A stretch of 64,000 nt of DNA, taken from NCBI RefSeq assembly GCF_022606355.1, contig NZ_JAHHZQ010000004.1:186001-250000 (forward strand), in the 5' to 3' direction. The notes under the pieces are model-generated. The model worked only from the letters and a program-made list of their open reading frames with translations, was not told the DNA's origin and did not search any database. Every line of letters starts with the position of its first letter. The first letter of the stretch is position 1. Source of the DNA: Leifsonia shinshuensis. Its GTDB lineage: Bacteria; Actinomycetota; Actinomycetes; Actinomycetales; Microbacteriaceae. Positions 27,748 to 36,842 of this stretch are shown here, piece after piece. The position numbers and the translations under genes were made by a program.

Positions 27748-30700
27748 CTACAGGGTCAGCGCGCGCTGGATGAGCACCGACTGCTCCTGCGCGTGGCGCT
27801 TGGCCGATCCCGCCGCCGGCGAAGCCGACGCCGGTCGCGAGATCACGCCGATCGGGCGCGGGCCCAGCTTGGAGGTCTCCAGGATGATGTAGGGCCAGGC
27901 CCCCTGGTTCTCCGGCTCGTCCTGCGTCCACACCAGCTCGGCGTTGGGGTAGGAGTCGGCCACGGCCTTCAGCTCGGCGCCCGGAAGCGGGTAGTACTGC
28001 TCGACCCGCACGAGAGCGATCTCGGGGTTCGGGTTCTTCTCCAGCTCGTTCAGCAGGTCGTAGTAGAGCTTGCCCGCCATGAACAGCACGCGCTTGACGG
28101 CCGCCTTGTCGGTGATCCGCGCATCGTCGATGACCGGCTCGAACTTGCCGTTCGTGAAGTCGGCCACGTCGCTCGACGCGCCGCGCAGTCGCAGCATCGC
28201 CTTCGGCGTGAAGACCACCAGCGGGCGGCGCGGCCGCGCGTACGCCTGGCGGCGCAGGAGGTGGAAGTACGACGCCGGCGTCGACGGGCGTGCGACGGTC
28301 ATGTTGTTCTCGGCGCACAGCTGCAGGTAGCGCTCGATGCGCGCACTGGAGTGGTCGGGTCCCTGGCCTTCGTAGCCGTGCGGGAGGAGCAGGACGAGCG
28401 ACGAGCGCTGGCCCCACTTCTGCTCGGCCGACGAGATGAACTCGTCGATGATGATCTGCGCACCGTTGGCGAAGTCGCCGAACTGCGCCTCCCACAGCAC
28501 CAGGGCGTCGGGCCGCTCGACCGAGTAGCCGTACTCGAAGCCCATGGCCGCGTACTCGCTCAGCAGCGAGTCGTAGATCCAGAACTTCGCCTGGTTGTCG
28601 CTGAGGTTGGCCAGCGGCAGCCACTCCTGGCCGTTCGCGCGGTCGTGGAGCACCGCGTGGCGCTGCACGAACGTGCCGCGGCGGGAGTCCTGGCCGGCGA
28701 GGCGCACCGGGGTGCCCTCCAGCAGGACGGAGCCGAGGGCGAGCAGCTCGCCGAAGCCCCAGTCGATCCCGCCGTTGCGGCTCATGTCGCTGCGCTTGTT
28801 GAGCAGCTGCTGCAGCTTCGGGTGAACCGTGAAGCCCGCCGGCGGGTTGTTGAAGGCGTCGCCGATGAGCTGGATGACCTGCGCGCTGACCGCGGTGGTC
28901 TCCGGCTCACCGACGTTGTCGTTGTCGTCCTGCTGCACGATCGCATGCTCGAGATCTGCGGCCGACTCGCCCTGCGTGATGATGGGCATGGAGTTGGTCT
29001 GCGCTGCGTGCGTCTCCATGAAGGCGCGCTCGAGGCGGTCCTGGAAGTCGGCGTGCGCGGCCTCGTACTCCTCCTCAGTGATGTCGCCGCGACCGACCAG
29101 AGCCTCGGTGTAGAGGCGGCGCACCGAGCGCTTGGCCTCGATCAGGTTGTACATCAGCGGCTGGGTCATCGACGGGTCGTCGCCCTCGTTGTGGCCGCGG
29201 CGGCGGTAGGCGACGAGGTCGACCACGACGTCGCGCTTGAACTCCTGACGGTACTCGAAGGCGAGCTGGGCGACGCGCACGACGGCCTCGGGGTCGTCGC
29301 CGTTCACGTGGAAGATCGGAGCCTGGATGGTCTTCGCCACATCGGTCGAGTAGACCGACGTGCGGCCCTCGGCGGGCGGGGTGGTGAAGCCGACCTGGTT
29401 GTTGATGTTGACGTGGATGGTGCCGCCGGTGCGGTAGGCCCGCAGCTGCGACATCTGCATCTGCTCGACCACGATGCCCTGACCGGCCATCGCCGCGTCG
29501 CCGTGGATGAGGATCGGCAAGGTGAGGAAGGTGCCGGCGGGGCGGCGGTCCTGCTTGGCGCGGACGATGCCCTCGAGGACGCCGTCCACGGCCTCCAGGT
29601 GCGACGGGTTGGCGGCGAGGTACACCGGGATCTCCGCGCCGTCCGCACCCTTGAAGGTGCCCTCGGTGCCGAGGTGGTACTTGACGTCGCCGGAGCCCTG
29701 CACGGTGCGCGGGTCCTGCGTGCCCTCGAACTCGCGGAAGATCTGGCCGTAGGTCTTGCCCGCGATGTTGGTCAGGACGTTCAGCCGGCCGCGGTGGGCC
29801 ATGCCGATGGCGGCCTCGTCGAGGCCGGCCTCTGCGGCGCCCTGCAGGATGGTGTCGAGCAGGGCGATGGTCGACTCGCCGCCCTCGAGGCTGAAGCGCT
29901 TCTGGCCCACGTACTTGGTCTGCAGGAAGGTCTCGAAGGCCTCCGCCTCGTTGAGCTTGCCCATGATGCGCAGCTGCTCGTCGTGGTTCGGCTTCTCGTA
30001 CGGGCGCTCCAGCTTGTCCTGGAACCACTTGCGCTGGGCCGGGTCCTGGATGTGCATGTACTCGATGCCGACCGTGCGGCAGTACGAGTCGCGCAGCACG
30101 CCGAGGATGTCGCGCAGCTTCATCTTGCGCTTGTCGCCACCGAACGCGCCGGTGACGAACTCGCGGTCGAGGTCCCAGAAGGTGAGGCCGTGGCTCTCGA
30201 TCTCGAGGTCGGGGTGCGTGCGCTGCACGTACTCCAGCGGGTCGATGTCGGCCATCAGGTGGCCGCGCACCCGGTACGAGTTGATGAGCTCCTGCACGCG
30301 GGCGGTCTTGTCGACGGCGCTCGCCAGGTCGACCGAGATGTCCGGGTTCCAGTGGATCGGCATGTAGGGGATGCGCAGCTCGGCGAAGATGTCCTCGTAG
30401 AAGTTGCGCTTGCCGATCAGCAGCTCGTGGACGATCTTGAGGAACTCGCCCGAGCCGGCGCCCTGGATGACGCGGTGGTCGTAGGTGCTGGTGAGCGTGA
30501 TCGTCTTGCCGATGGCGAGGCCGGCGAGGGTCTTCTCGCTGGAGCCCTGGAACTCGGCGGGGTACTCGAGCGCGCCGGCGCCGATGATCGCGCCCTGGCC
30601 CTTCATCAGACGCGGGACCGAGTGCACCGTGCCGATGCCGCCCGGGTTGGTCAGCGAGATCGTGGTGCCGGCGAAGTCGGCGGCGGTGAGCTTGTTGCTG

Positions 30701-31632
30701 CGCGCCTTGGAGACCAGGTCTTCGTAGGCGGCCAGGTACTCGCCGAAGCGCATCGTGTCGGCGCGCTTGATGCTCGGCACCAGGAGGGCGCGCGTCCCGT
30801 CCGGCTTGGGCAGGTCGATCGCGATGCCGAGGTTGATGTGTGCCGGGGCGACGACCGACGGCTTGCCGTCGACCTCCGCGTAGTAGACGTTCTGGCTCGG
30901 GAAGTCCTTGAGCGCCTGGATGAGCGCCCAGCCGATCAGGTGCGTGAACGACACCTTGCCGCCGCGGGCGCGCTTGAGGTGGTTGTTGATGACGATGCGG
31001 TTGTCGATCATCAGCTTGGCCGGGACGGTGCGGACGCTCGTCGCGGTGGGCACGGTGAGCGAGGCGTCCATGTTGGTGGCCAGCGACTTGGACATGCCGC
31101 GCAGCGGGGTGACCTTGTCCTCCTCCGCCGCCTCGACGGTGGCGTTCGGGGAGGTGACCGGTGCGTCGGCGGGCACGGGCTGGGGCTTCGGCGCGATCGA
31201 GGTGGTGCGCGCCACCGGCTGCGCTCCGATGATCGGGATGGGGGTGGTGACCGGCCGGGGCTCCGAGCCGGCGGCGGACTCGGCCGACTCGGCGGGTGCC
31301 GCCGGCGGCTGCGGGGCACCGGGGGCAGGGGTCGGGGCCGGCTCAGCCGGGGTCGACGGAACGGTCGGCTCGCTGGGAGCGGGGACCGTCGGCTCGCTCG
31401 GGGTGGGGACGCCCGGTTCGGCGGGGGTCGGGGCGGGGGTCTCGCTCGGCGTCGACGCCTCGCCCTCCTTCACGGTCGGCTTGTAGCTCTCCAGGATCGG
31501 CCACCACGACTTGTCGACCGAGTTCCTGTCGTGGACGAACTGTTCGTACAGTTCGTCCACGAGCCATTCGTTGGCTCCGAACTCACCCGACGATCCGTCG
31601 TCGGTTCCCACACCGGTCAATTGGCTCGACAC
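27748..31632 (-). CDS. kgd: Multifunctional 2-oxoglutarate decarboxylase/dehydrogenase E1-E2 (Kgd/OdhA)
   Basis: The 1294-residue TCA-cycle enzyme fuses an E2 succinyltransferase domain to E1, as only actinobacteria do. In order: a short E1-type N-terminal helix (NEWLVDELYEQFVHDRNSVD), a Pro/Thr/Ala linker (about 45-150), the E2 catalytic domain with TYDHRVIQGAGSGEF near residue 385, then thiamine-diphosphate-dependent E1 with GMAHRGRLNVL near 612 and RRRGHNEGDDPSMTQP. No lipoyl domain is present; the lipoyl group comes from the pyruvate dehydrogenase E2. The start is taken as GTG 31632 because MSSQLTGVG... precedes the conserved helix. An ATG further upstream (about 31698) is possible but adds unconserved residues. 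The inhibitor OdhI/GarA is not in the window. Confidence 0.95.
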   Translation of the reverse strand: MSSQLTGVGTDDGSSGEFGANEWLVDELYEQFVHDRNSVDKSWWPILESYKPTVKEGEASTPSETPAPTPAEPGVPTPSEPTVPAPSEPTVPSTPAEPAPTPAPGAPQPPAAPAESAESAAGSEPRPVTTPIPIIGAQPVARTTSIAPKPQPVPADAPVTSPNATVEAAEEDKVTPLRGMSKSLATNMDASLTVPTATSVRTVPAKLMIDNRIVINNHLKRARGGKVSFTHLIGWALIQALKDFPSQNVYYAEVDGKPSVVAPAHINLGIAIDLPKPDGTRALLVPSIKRADTMRFGEYLAAYEDLVSKARSNKLTAADFAGTTISLTNPGGIGTVHSVPRLMKGQGAIIGAGALEYPAEFQGSSEKTLAGLAIGKTITLTSTYDHRVIQGAGSGEFLKIVHELLIGKRNFYEDIFAELRIPYMPIHWNPDISVDLASAVDKTARVQELINSYRVRGHLMADIDPLEYVQRTHPDLEIESHGLTFWDLDREFVTGAFGGDKRKMKLRDILGVLRDSYCRTVGIEYMHIQDPAQRKWFQDKLERPYEKPNHDEQLRIMGKLNEAEAFETFLQTKYVGQKRFSLEGGESTIALLDTILQGAAEAGLDEAAIGMAHRGRLNVLTNIAGKTYGQIFREFEGTQDPRTVQGSGDVKYHLGTEGTFKGADGAEIPVYLAANPSHLEAVDGVLEGIVRAKQDRRPAGTFLTLPILIHGDAAMAGQGIVVEQMQMSQLRAYRTGGTIHVNINNQVGFTTPPAEGRTSVYSTDVAKTIQAPIFHVNGDDPEAVVRVAQLAFEYRQEFKRDVVVDLVAYRRRGHNEGDDPSMTQPLMYNLIEAKRSVRRLYTEALVGRGDITEEEYEAAHADFQDRLERAFMETHAAQTNSMPIITQGESAADLEHAIVQQDDNDNVGEPETTAVSAQVIQLIGDAFNNPPAGFTVHPKLQQLLNKRSDMSRNGGIDWGFGELLALGSVLLEGTPVRLAGQDSRRGTFVQRHAVLHDRANGQEWLPLANLSDNQAKFWIYDSLLSEYAAMGFEYGYSVERPDALVLWEAQFGDFANGAQIIIDEFISSAEQKWGQRSSLVLLLPHGYEGQGPDHSSARIERYLQLCAENNMTVARPSTPASYFHLLRRQAYARPRRPLVVFTPKAMLRLRGASSDVADFTNGKFEPVIDDARITDKAAVKRVLFMAGKLYYDLLNELEKNPNPEIALVRVEQYYPLPGAELKAVADSYPNAELVWTQDEPENQGAWPYIILETSKLGPRPIGVISRPASASPAAGSAKRHAQEQSVLIQRALTL

Positions 31633-31768
31633 AGCCGATCGCCCACTCTCTCCGTTGATTTCGTTACGATCGGGCGGCCGTCGACCGCCCGTCTCCATCC
31701 GAGCATCAAGCCTAATCCCATCGGCGACCGGGTGCGTCCGTCCGACTCGGGAGGATACCGTTATTCTC

Positions 31769-33208
31769 ATGCAGTTCTATGCCACGACCCCGCGCCACGA
31801 TCTCACCTACTCGGACGTCTTCCTGGTGCCGTCGCGCTCGGACGTGACCAGCCGTCTCGACGTCTCGCTCGCGCCGGAGGACGGCACCGGGGCGACGATC
31901 CCGATCGTGTCGGCGAACATGAACTCGGTGACGGGCAAGCGGCTGGCCGCCACCCTCGCCCGGCGCGGAGGTCTGGGGGTCCTGCCGCAGGACATGCACC
32001 TGCAAGACCTCGACGAGGCGATCCGCTGGGTCAAGGCGCAACCGGTCGCGTTCGACACCCCGTATGCCGCCCTCCCGCACGAGACGGTCGCCGACGTGCT
32101 CCGCCGGGTGCCGCCGGTCGAGGGGCACGGCGTCGTGGTGAGCGAAGACGACGGACGCTACCTCGGCTGCCTCGCCGCAGTGCAGCTCGGGTCGGCGCTG
32201 CCCGACGCGCGCATCGGCGACCTGCTGCACGGCGCGCTGACCGCGCTGGACGCCGAAGACCTCCCCGACGGTCGTGCCGCGTTCGACGTGATGGAGGCCG
32301 CGGGACTGTCGTTCGCGCCGGTCCTCGACCACGGTCGCGTCGTCGGCACCCTGAGCCGCACGAGCGCTCTGCGCTCGACGATCTACACGCCAGCCCTCGA
32401 CGCGCACGGCCGGCTGCGCGTCGCGGCCGCCGTCGGCATCAACGGCGACGTGGCAGCCAAGGCCAAGGCCCTCGCCGCCGCCGGCGTCGATGTGCTGGTG
32501 ATCGACACGGCGCACGGCGATCAGGACGGGATGCGCCGCGCCATCCACACGGTCAAGGGGCTGGGCCTCGGGCTTCCGATCGTCGCCGGCAACGTGGTGA
32601 CGGAGCAGGCCGTGCGCGACCTGGTCGCCGCCGGTGCGGACATCCTCAAGGTCGGCGTCGGCCCGGGCGCGATGTGCACGACCCGCATGATGACGGCGGT
32701 CGGCCGCCCGCAGTTCTCGGCCGTGCTCGAGACCAGCGCGACGGCGCGAGAGCTCGGCGCCCACGTGTGGGCGGACGGCGGCGTGCGGTACCCGCGGGAC
32801 GTCGCGCTCGCGCTCGCCGCCGGCGGTGCCTCTGTGATGATCGGCTCGTGGTTCGCCGGCACGATCGAAGCGCCGGGCGTCCTCGTCTCCGACGAGCGTG
32901 GGGCGCTCTACAAGGAGAGCTGGGGGATGGCCTCCACCAAGGCGGTCACGGGCCGGTTCGAGCGGCTCGACGCGTTCGAGCGGGCCCGCAAGACGCTGTT
33001 CGCCGAGGGCATCTCGAGCTCGCGCATCTACCTGGACCCGCAGCGGCCGTCGGTGGAGGACCTGCTCGACATGATCACGACGGGCCTGCGCAGCTCGTTC
33101 ACCTACGCCGGCGCGCGCACCGTGGCCGAGTTCCACGACCGCGCTCTGGTGGGCATCCAGTCTGCGGCCGGCTACGAGGAGGGCAAGGCCCTCCCCGTCA
33201 GCTGGTAG
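31769..33208 (+). CDS. guaB1: GuaB1 family IMP dehydrogenase-related protein
   Basis: The 479-residue TIM-barrel protein has a split CBS insert (DVLRRVPPVEGHGVVV to VVGTLSRTSALR) and the catalytic loop GVGPGAMCTTRMMT with Cys near residue 304. In mycobacteria GuaB1 does not act as IMP dehydrogenase and is reported as a GMP reductase in purine salvage, which I take as the likely activity here. The ATG at 31769 lies 7 nt after TACCGT (31756-31761). GGAGG is 14 nt away, farther than ideal, so a leaderless mRNA is possible. guaB1 followed by CNNM genes matches M. tuberculosis Rv1843c-Rv1841c. Confidence 0.9.
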   Translation: MQFYATTPRHDLTYSDVFLVPSRSDVTSRLDVSLAPEDGTGATIPIVSANMNSVTGKRLAATLARRGGLGVLPQDMHLQDLDEAIRWVKAQPVAFDTPYAALPHETVADVLRRVPPVEGHGVVVSEDDGRYLGCLAAVQLGSALPDARIGDLLHGALTALDAEDLPDGRAAFDVMEAAGLSFAPVLDHGRVVGTLSRTSALRSTIYTPALDAHGRLRVAAAVGINGDVAAKAKALAAAGVDVLVIDTAHGDQDGMRRAIHTVKGLGLGLPIVAGNVVTEQAVRDLVAAGADILKVGVGPGAMCTTRMMTAVGRPQFSAVLETSATARELGAHVWADGGVRYPRDVALALAAGGASVMIGSWFAGTIEAPGVLVSDERGALYKESWGMASTKAVTGRFERLDAFERARKTLFAEGISSSRIYLDPQRPSVEDLLDMITTGLRSSFTYAGARTVAEFHDRALVGIQSAAGYEEGKALPVSW

Positions 33209-33229
33209 CGCGTCGGCGCGCAGCGTCGC

Positions 33230-33724
33230 TCAGGAGCCGTTGCCGGATCCGGACTGCCCGCCGGAGCCGGTGCCGGACTGCCCGCCCGAGCCGTTGCCGG
33301 ACTGGCCGCCGAACCCGTTGCCGGACTGGCCGCCGAACCCGTTGCCGTTACCGCCGAACTGGCGCGGAGTGAAGTTCTGGCCGGTGCCGAAGCCGGTGCG
33401 GCCGCCCTCGAGTGCGTTGGCCGTGAAATAGCCCGCGAAGAAGACCACCACGAGCACGGCGACCGCCCCGACCGCCAGTGCGGTGTTCTGCGCCCACGTG
33501 GGCCAGCTGTGCAGGACGCTCCCGTGCGACGGCTTCGGCTGGGCGGCCGCCCCGTCGTGGACGTACGACGGCTGGGGGGCGTACTGCGGCGCGGGCTGTC
33601 CGTAAGCGGCCTGCTGCGGCGCGGCCTGCTGCGGCGCGGCCTGCTGCGGCGCGGCCTGCTGCGGCGCGGCCTGCTGCGGCGCCGGCTGCCAAGGCTGGCC
33701 CGGGTTCGGTGCGATGGTGCTCAT
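33230..33724 (-). CDS. Repeat-rich single-pass membrane protein
   Basis: The 164-residue protein has three parts. The cytosolic N-terminus carries five PQQAA repeats (about residues 16-40) and more Pro/Gln/Tyr-rich sequence. One membrane helix follows (ALAVGAVAVLVVVFFAGYF, about 83-101). The outside C-terminus is made of GGQSGNG-type repeats (about 130-164) with FGG and GTG variants. No enzymatic domain is present. Low-complexity ends and tandem DNA repeats suggest fast length variation. It is placed between guaB1 and the CNNM genes but on the opposite strand, breaking an otherwise conserved order. It may be a surface or septum-associated protein (speculative). Confidence 0.7.
   Translation of the reverse strand: MSTIAPNPGQPWQPAPQQAAPQQAAPQQAAPQQAAPQQAAYGQPAPQYAPQPSYVHDGAAAQPKPSHGSVLHSWPTWAQNTALAVGAVAVLVVVFFAGYFTANALEGGRTGFGTGQNFTPRQFGGNGNGFGGQSGNGFGGQSGNGSGGQSGTGSGGQSGSGNGS
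33608..33682. repeat. 15-bp tandem repeat, five exact copies
   Basis: GGCCTGCTGCGGCGC repeats five times from 33608 without mismatch. On the minus strand it encodes the APQQA pentapeptide array. Confidence 0.9.
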
Positions 33725-33857
33725 GTGCGGTTCCTCTCGGTGGGCTTCAGCCGAGAGGATGCCGCCGGTCGCTTCGGGCGCCCTGTGGCGAATCGATGCA
33801 CGGGCTGGGAATCGCTGGTCCGCCGTGGGATCCCGGCGTTTCCCCCGCCCGCGCCGC

Positions 33858-33863
33858 TATACT
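33858..33863 (+). promoter_or_regulatory. -10 element of the CNNM operon
   Basis: TATACT, one base from consensus, lies 10 nt before the ATG of the leader peptide and 74 nt before the CNNM gene. The expected start site is 33870-33871. No good -35 is seen. Confidence 0.55.
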
Positions 33864-33873
33864 GACTCGCGAA

Positions 33874-33948
33874 ATGGACGACCCTCCTTCTGCCAGCCCA
33901 TTCCATCCGTTGAGTCTCCCCGAGCGGGGTGATCGCCATGCTCTCTGA
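33874..33948 (+). CDS. Acidic/proline-rich leader peptide (uORF) overlapping the CNNM gene
   Basis: A 24-codon frame starts at ATG 33874, 3-4 nt after the predicted transcription start, and ends with TGA at 33948, 11 nt inside the downstream gene in another frame. The peptide begins MDDPPS and has prolines at positions 4, 5, 9, 12 and 16. Consecutive acidic residues followed by prolines near the N-terminus are the signature of nascent chains that destabilise ribosomes at low magnesium, as in the Salmonella mgtA leader peptide MgtL (established case). Since the downstream genes are CNNM/CorC-type proteins linked to magnesium or cobalt transport, a magnesium-sensing leader is a reasonable inference. 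Translation is not demonstrated, and the ATG has no Shine-Dalgarno site. Confidence 0.5.
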   Translation: MDDPPSASPFHPLSLPERGDRHAL

Positions 33949-35260
33949 GTGGATCATGCTGGGGATCGGACTCCTGCTCACCATCGGCACCGGACTCTTC
34001 GTGGCCAGCGAGTTCTCGCTGGTGAATCTCGACAGGGGCGACCTGGAGGCCAGGCGCGCACGCGGCGAGAGCCGGCTGACCATGACGATCGCCGCCCTCA
34101 AAATCACCTCCACGCATCTCTCCAGCGCCCAGCTCGGCATCACTCTGACGACATTGCTCACGGGTTACACGATGGAGCCGGCCATCAGCTCGCTGCTGCG
34201 CGGCCCCCTCACGGCTCTCGGGCTCCCCGGGGCCGCGGTGGTGCCGATCGCGTCGGTCGTCGCGATCGCCGTCGCGACCCTCCTGTCGATGATCCTCGGC
34301 GAGCTCGTCCCCAAGAACTTCGCCCTGGCGCTTCCCCTGGCGACGGCCAAGCTGGTGATCCCGTTCCAGACGGTGTTCACGACGGTCTTCCGCCCGTTCG
34401 TCATCGTCCTCAACGGAACCGCGAACGGGTTCCTCCGGATGCTCGGCATCGAGCCGAAGGAGGAGCTCTCGGCGGCGCGCACGGCCGACGAGCTCTCGTC
34501 GCTGGTCCGCCGTTCGGCGAGTGCGGGCGTGCTCGAGGCGGATACGGCGACGCTGCTGAGCCGCACCCTCGCGTTCTCGTCGCGCACGGCCTCCGATGTG
34601 ATGACGCCCCGTCCCCGGGTGGAGGCCGTCAAGCGAACGGACCCAGCGCAGACCGTGATCGGCCTGGCGCGCAGCACGGGATACTCCCGGTTCCCCGTCG
34701 TCGACGAGGACGTGGACGACGTCGTCGGCTTCGTCCACGTCAAGCAGGCCGTGGCTGTTCCGCGGCAGCGTCGTGCCCGCGTCCCCGTCTCCGCACTGCA
34801 GACGGAGGCGCTGCGCGTGCCGGAGACCATGAGCCTCGACACGCTGCTCGGCGAGCTGCGCGGTCGCGGCTACCAGATGGCCGTCGTCGTCGACGAGTAC
34901 GGAGGCACCTCCGGCATCGCCACGCTGGAAGACCTCGTGGAGGAGATCGTCGGGGAGGTCGCCGACGAGCACGACCGCACGCGCGCCGGTGTGGTGCGCG
35001 GGCGCGACTCCATCACCTTCCCCGGCATTCTGCGACCGGACGAGCTGCAGGAGCAGGCCGGGGTGACCGTCCCGGAGGACGGCCCGTACGAGACGGTGGC
35101 GGGCTTCGTCATGAACGAGCTCGGGCGCCTCCCGAAAGTCGGCGACGAGGTCGCGATCGAGGGCGGGACCCTCCGCGTCGAGCGGCTCGAGGGCCGCAGG
35201 GTCGACCGGATCCGCTTCACGCCCGACCCGGATGAGCCGCCGACGGGAGGTGCCTCATGA
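33938..35260 (+). CDS. CNNM/CorB-type hemolysin-family membrane protein with CBS domains
   Basis: The 440-residue protein has a DUF21 (CNNM) membrane domain with three to four helices (residues 1-180; STHLSSAQLGITLTTLL, GELVPKNFALALP), a CBS pair (about 210-335; ASDVMTPRPRVEAV, VVDEYGGTSGIATLEDLVEEIVGE) and a CorC_HlyC domain (about 350-430). Relatives such as B. subtilis MpfA and archaeal CorB move magnesium; substrate and direction here are inferred. ATG 33938 is preferred, with GGGGTG 6 nt upstream; GTG 33929 is an in-frame alternative. A leader peptide overlaps this start. The stop overlaps the next gene by 4 nt. It corresponds in position to Rv1842c. Confidence 0.9.
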   Translation: MLSEWIMLGIGLLLTIGTGLFVASEFSLVNLDRGDLEARRARGESRLTMTIAALKITSTHLSSAQLGITLTTLLTGYTMEPAISSLLRGPLTALGLPGAAVVPIASVVAIAVATLLSMILGELVPKNFALALPLATAKLVIPFQTVFTTVFRPFVIVLNGTANGFLRMLGIEPKEELSAARTADELSSLVRRSASAGVLEADTATLLSRTLAFSSRTASDVMTPRPRVEAVKRTDPAQTVIGLARSTGYSRFPVVDEDVDDVVGFVHVKQAVAVPRQRRARVPVSALQTEALRVPETMSLDTLLGELRGRGYQMAVVVDEYGGTSGIATLEDLVEEIVGEVADEHDRTRAGVVRGRDSITFPGILRPDELQEQAGVTVPEDGPYETVAGFVMNELGRLPKVGDEVAIEGGTLRVERLEGRRVDRIRFTPDPDEPPTGGAS

Positions 35261-36294
35261 GCGACTGGGCAGGTATCGCCTGGTTGGTGGTGCTCCTTCT
35301 CGTGAACGCCTTCTTCGTCGGGGCCGAGTTCGCGGTGATCTCCGCACGCCGTTCGCAGATCGAGCCGCTCGCGGAGCGCGGCAAGCGCAGCGCGAAGACG
35401 GCGCTGTACGCGATGGAGCACGCGACGCTGATGCTCGCGACGACACAGCTCGGCATCACCGTCTGCTCGCTGCTGATCCTGAACGTCTCCGAGCCGGCGA
35501 TCCACCACCTGCTCGAGGCCCCGCTCGCGGCGACCGGCTGGTCGGAGGACGTGATCGGCACGGTCGCGTTCGTCATCGCCCTGGTCGTGGTGTCGTTCCT
35601 GCACGTCGTGTTCGGCGAGATGGTGCCGAAGAACATCTCCTTCTCGATGCCGGATCGGGCAGCGCTGCTCCTCGCGCCCCCGCTCGTCGGCGTCGGGCGG
35701 GCGGTCCGGCCGATCATCGTCGCCCTGAATGCGACGGCGAACGGCGTCTTGCGCTTGTTCCGGGTGGAGCCGAAGGACGAGGCGGCGAGCACCTTCACGC
35801 TCGACGAGGTGGCGACCATCGTGAGCCAGTCGACGAGGGAGGGCGTGCTGACGGACCGGATCGGCGCGCTCACCGCCGCGTTCGAGTTCACCGCGAAGAA
35901 GGTGCGCGATGCCATGGTGAGGTCCGAGACGCTCGTCTCGCTGCCCGCCTCGCCGACTCCGGCCGACGTCGAGAAGGCGGTGGCGAAGCACGGCTTCTCG
36001 CGGTACGTCGTTCCGGACGCCGACGGCGAGCCGACCGGCTACCTGCACCTGAAGGACGTGCTCGACCTGGAGGAGACCGGGTTCGACCTCCCGGTGCCCG
36101 CCAAGCGGGTGCGCCGGTTGGTGACGGTCTTCGTCGACAGCGATCTGGAGGACGCCCTGGCGAGCATGCGCCGCACGGGAAGCCACCTGGCGCGTGCGGT
36201 CGACGCCGAGGGTGCGACCGCCGGTGTGCTGTTCCTCGAGGACATCATCGAGGAGCTCGTCGGCGAGGTGCAGGACGCCACCCGCCGCCGCTGA
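35257..36294 (+). CDS. Second CNNM/CBS membrane protein, lacking the CorC domain
   Basis: The 345-residue paralogue of the preceding gene has DUF21 helices (WLVVLLLVNAFFVGAEFAVIS, TTQLGITVCSLLI, GEMVPKNISFSMP) and a CBS pair (about 205-335) ending in EDIIEELVGEVQDA. It stops before a CorC_HlyC domain, so it is about 95 residues shorter than its partner. ATGA overlap with that gene implies coupled translation and perhaps a heterodimer. The order matches Rv1842c-Rv1841c of M. tuberculosis. No change in composition marks the missing C-terminus, so it looks like a stable family form rather than a truncation. Confidence 0.88.
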   Translation: MSDWAGIAWLVVLLLVNAFFVGAEFAVISARRSQIEPLAERGKRSAKTALYAMEHATLMLATTQLGITVCSLLILNVSEPAIHHLLEAPLAATGWSEDVIGTVAFVIALVVVSFLHVVFGEMVPKNISFSMPDRAALLLAPPLVGVGRAVRPIIVALNATANGVLRLFRVEPKDEAASTFTLDEVATIVSQSTREGVLTDRIGALTAAFEFTAKKVRDAMVRSETLVSLPASPTPADVEKAVAKHGFSRYVVPDADGEPTGYLHLKDVLDLEETGFDLPVPAKRVRRLVTVFVDSDLEDALASMRRTGSHLARAVDAEGATAGVLFLEDIIEELVGEVQDATRRR

Positions 36295-36436
36295 GCGGGC
36301 CTTTCCGTTATCACTCAGCCAGGCCGAGGAACCGGCGCAGCCGTTCGCTGTGCGGCCGAGTGGACCGCGCGGTCCAGGGGGCGGCGCGACCCGCCGAGGA
36401 GTACCATGCTGGGCGGAAAGAAGAGGAGGAATTCTC

Positions 36437-36823
36437 ATGTTGTCGTCGAGCAAGACGTACTCCGTCCTTCCTGCTTCGGACCTGTCGCGCGCCACCGCGT
36501 GGTTCCGCGACAAGCTCGAACTCGAGCCGGAGGACCAGAGCGAACAGGGGGCCAGATACCGCACCGGCGGGGACTCCTGGATCTACATCTACGAGACCGC
36601 CAACGCCGGCACCGCCCAGAACACCGCGATGTGCTGGCTGGTGGACGACATCGGGGCGGAGATGGAGCACCTGCGCGGCAGGGGCGTCGTCTTCGCGGAC
36701 TACGACTTCCCCGGCCTGAAGACCGAGAACGGAGTCGCGACCGACGACCAGGGCAAGTCGGCCTGGTTCCAGGACAGCGAAGGCAACTACCTCTGCCTGA
36801 CCCAGCCGAATACGCCGATGTGA
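36437..36823 (+). CDS. VOC family protein
   Basis: The 128-residue single VOC module runs from SKTYSVLPASDLSRATAWF (first beta-alpha unit) to AWFQDSEGNYLCLTQPN, with a metal-ligand-like glutamate in DSEGN. It belongs to the glyoxalase/bleomycin-resistance superfamily; the substrate is unknown. ATG 36437 follows GAGGAGG at 6-12 nt, and the longer frame upstream is not similar to the family. The 142-nt gap before it separates it from the CNNM operon. It converges on an OYE gene with 19 nt between them. Confidence 0.8.
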   Translation: MLSSSKTYSVLPASDLSRATAWFRDKLELEPEDQSEQGARYRTGGDSWIYIYETANAGTAQNTAMCWLVDDIGAEMEHLRGRGVVFADYDFPGLKTENGVATDDQGKSAWFQDSEGNYLCLTQPNTPM

Positions 36824-36842
36824 GCCAAGGGCGCCACCGCAC

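Noticed and set aside
27793-33372. A plus-strand open frame of 1859 codons opposite kgd and across guaB1
   Set aside because: Its composition is that of a shadow frame (Val-Glu-Leu-Arg-rich) and it conflicts with two well-supported genes.
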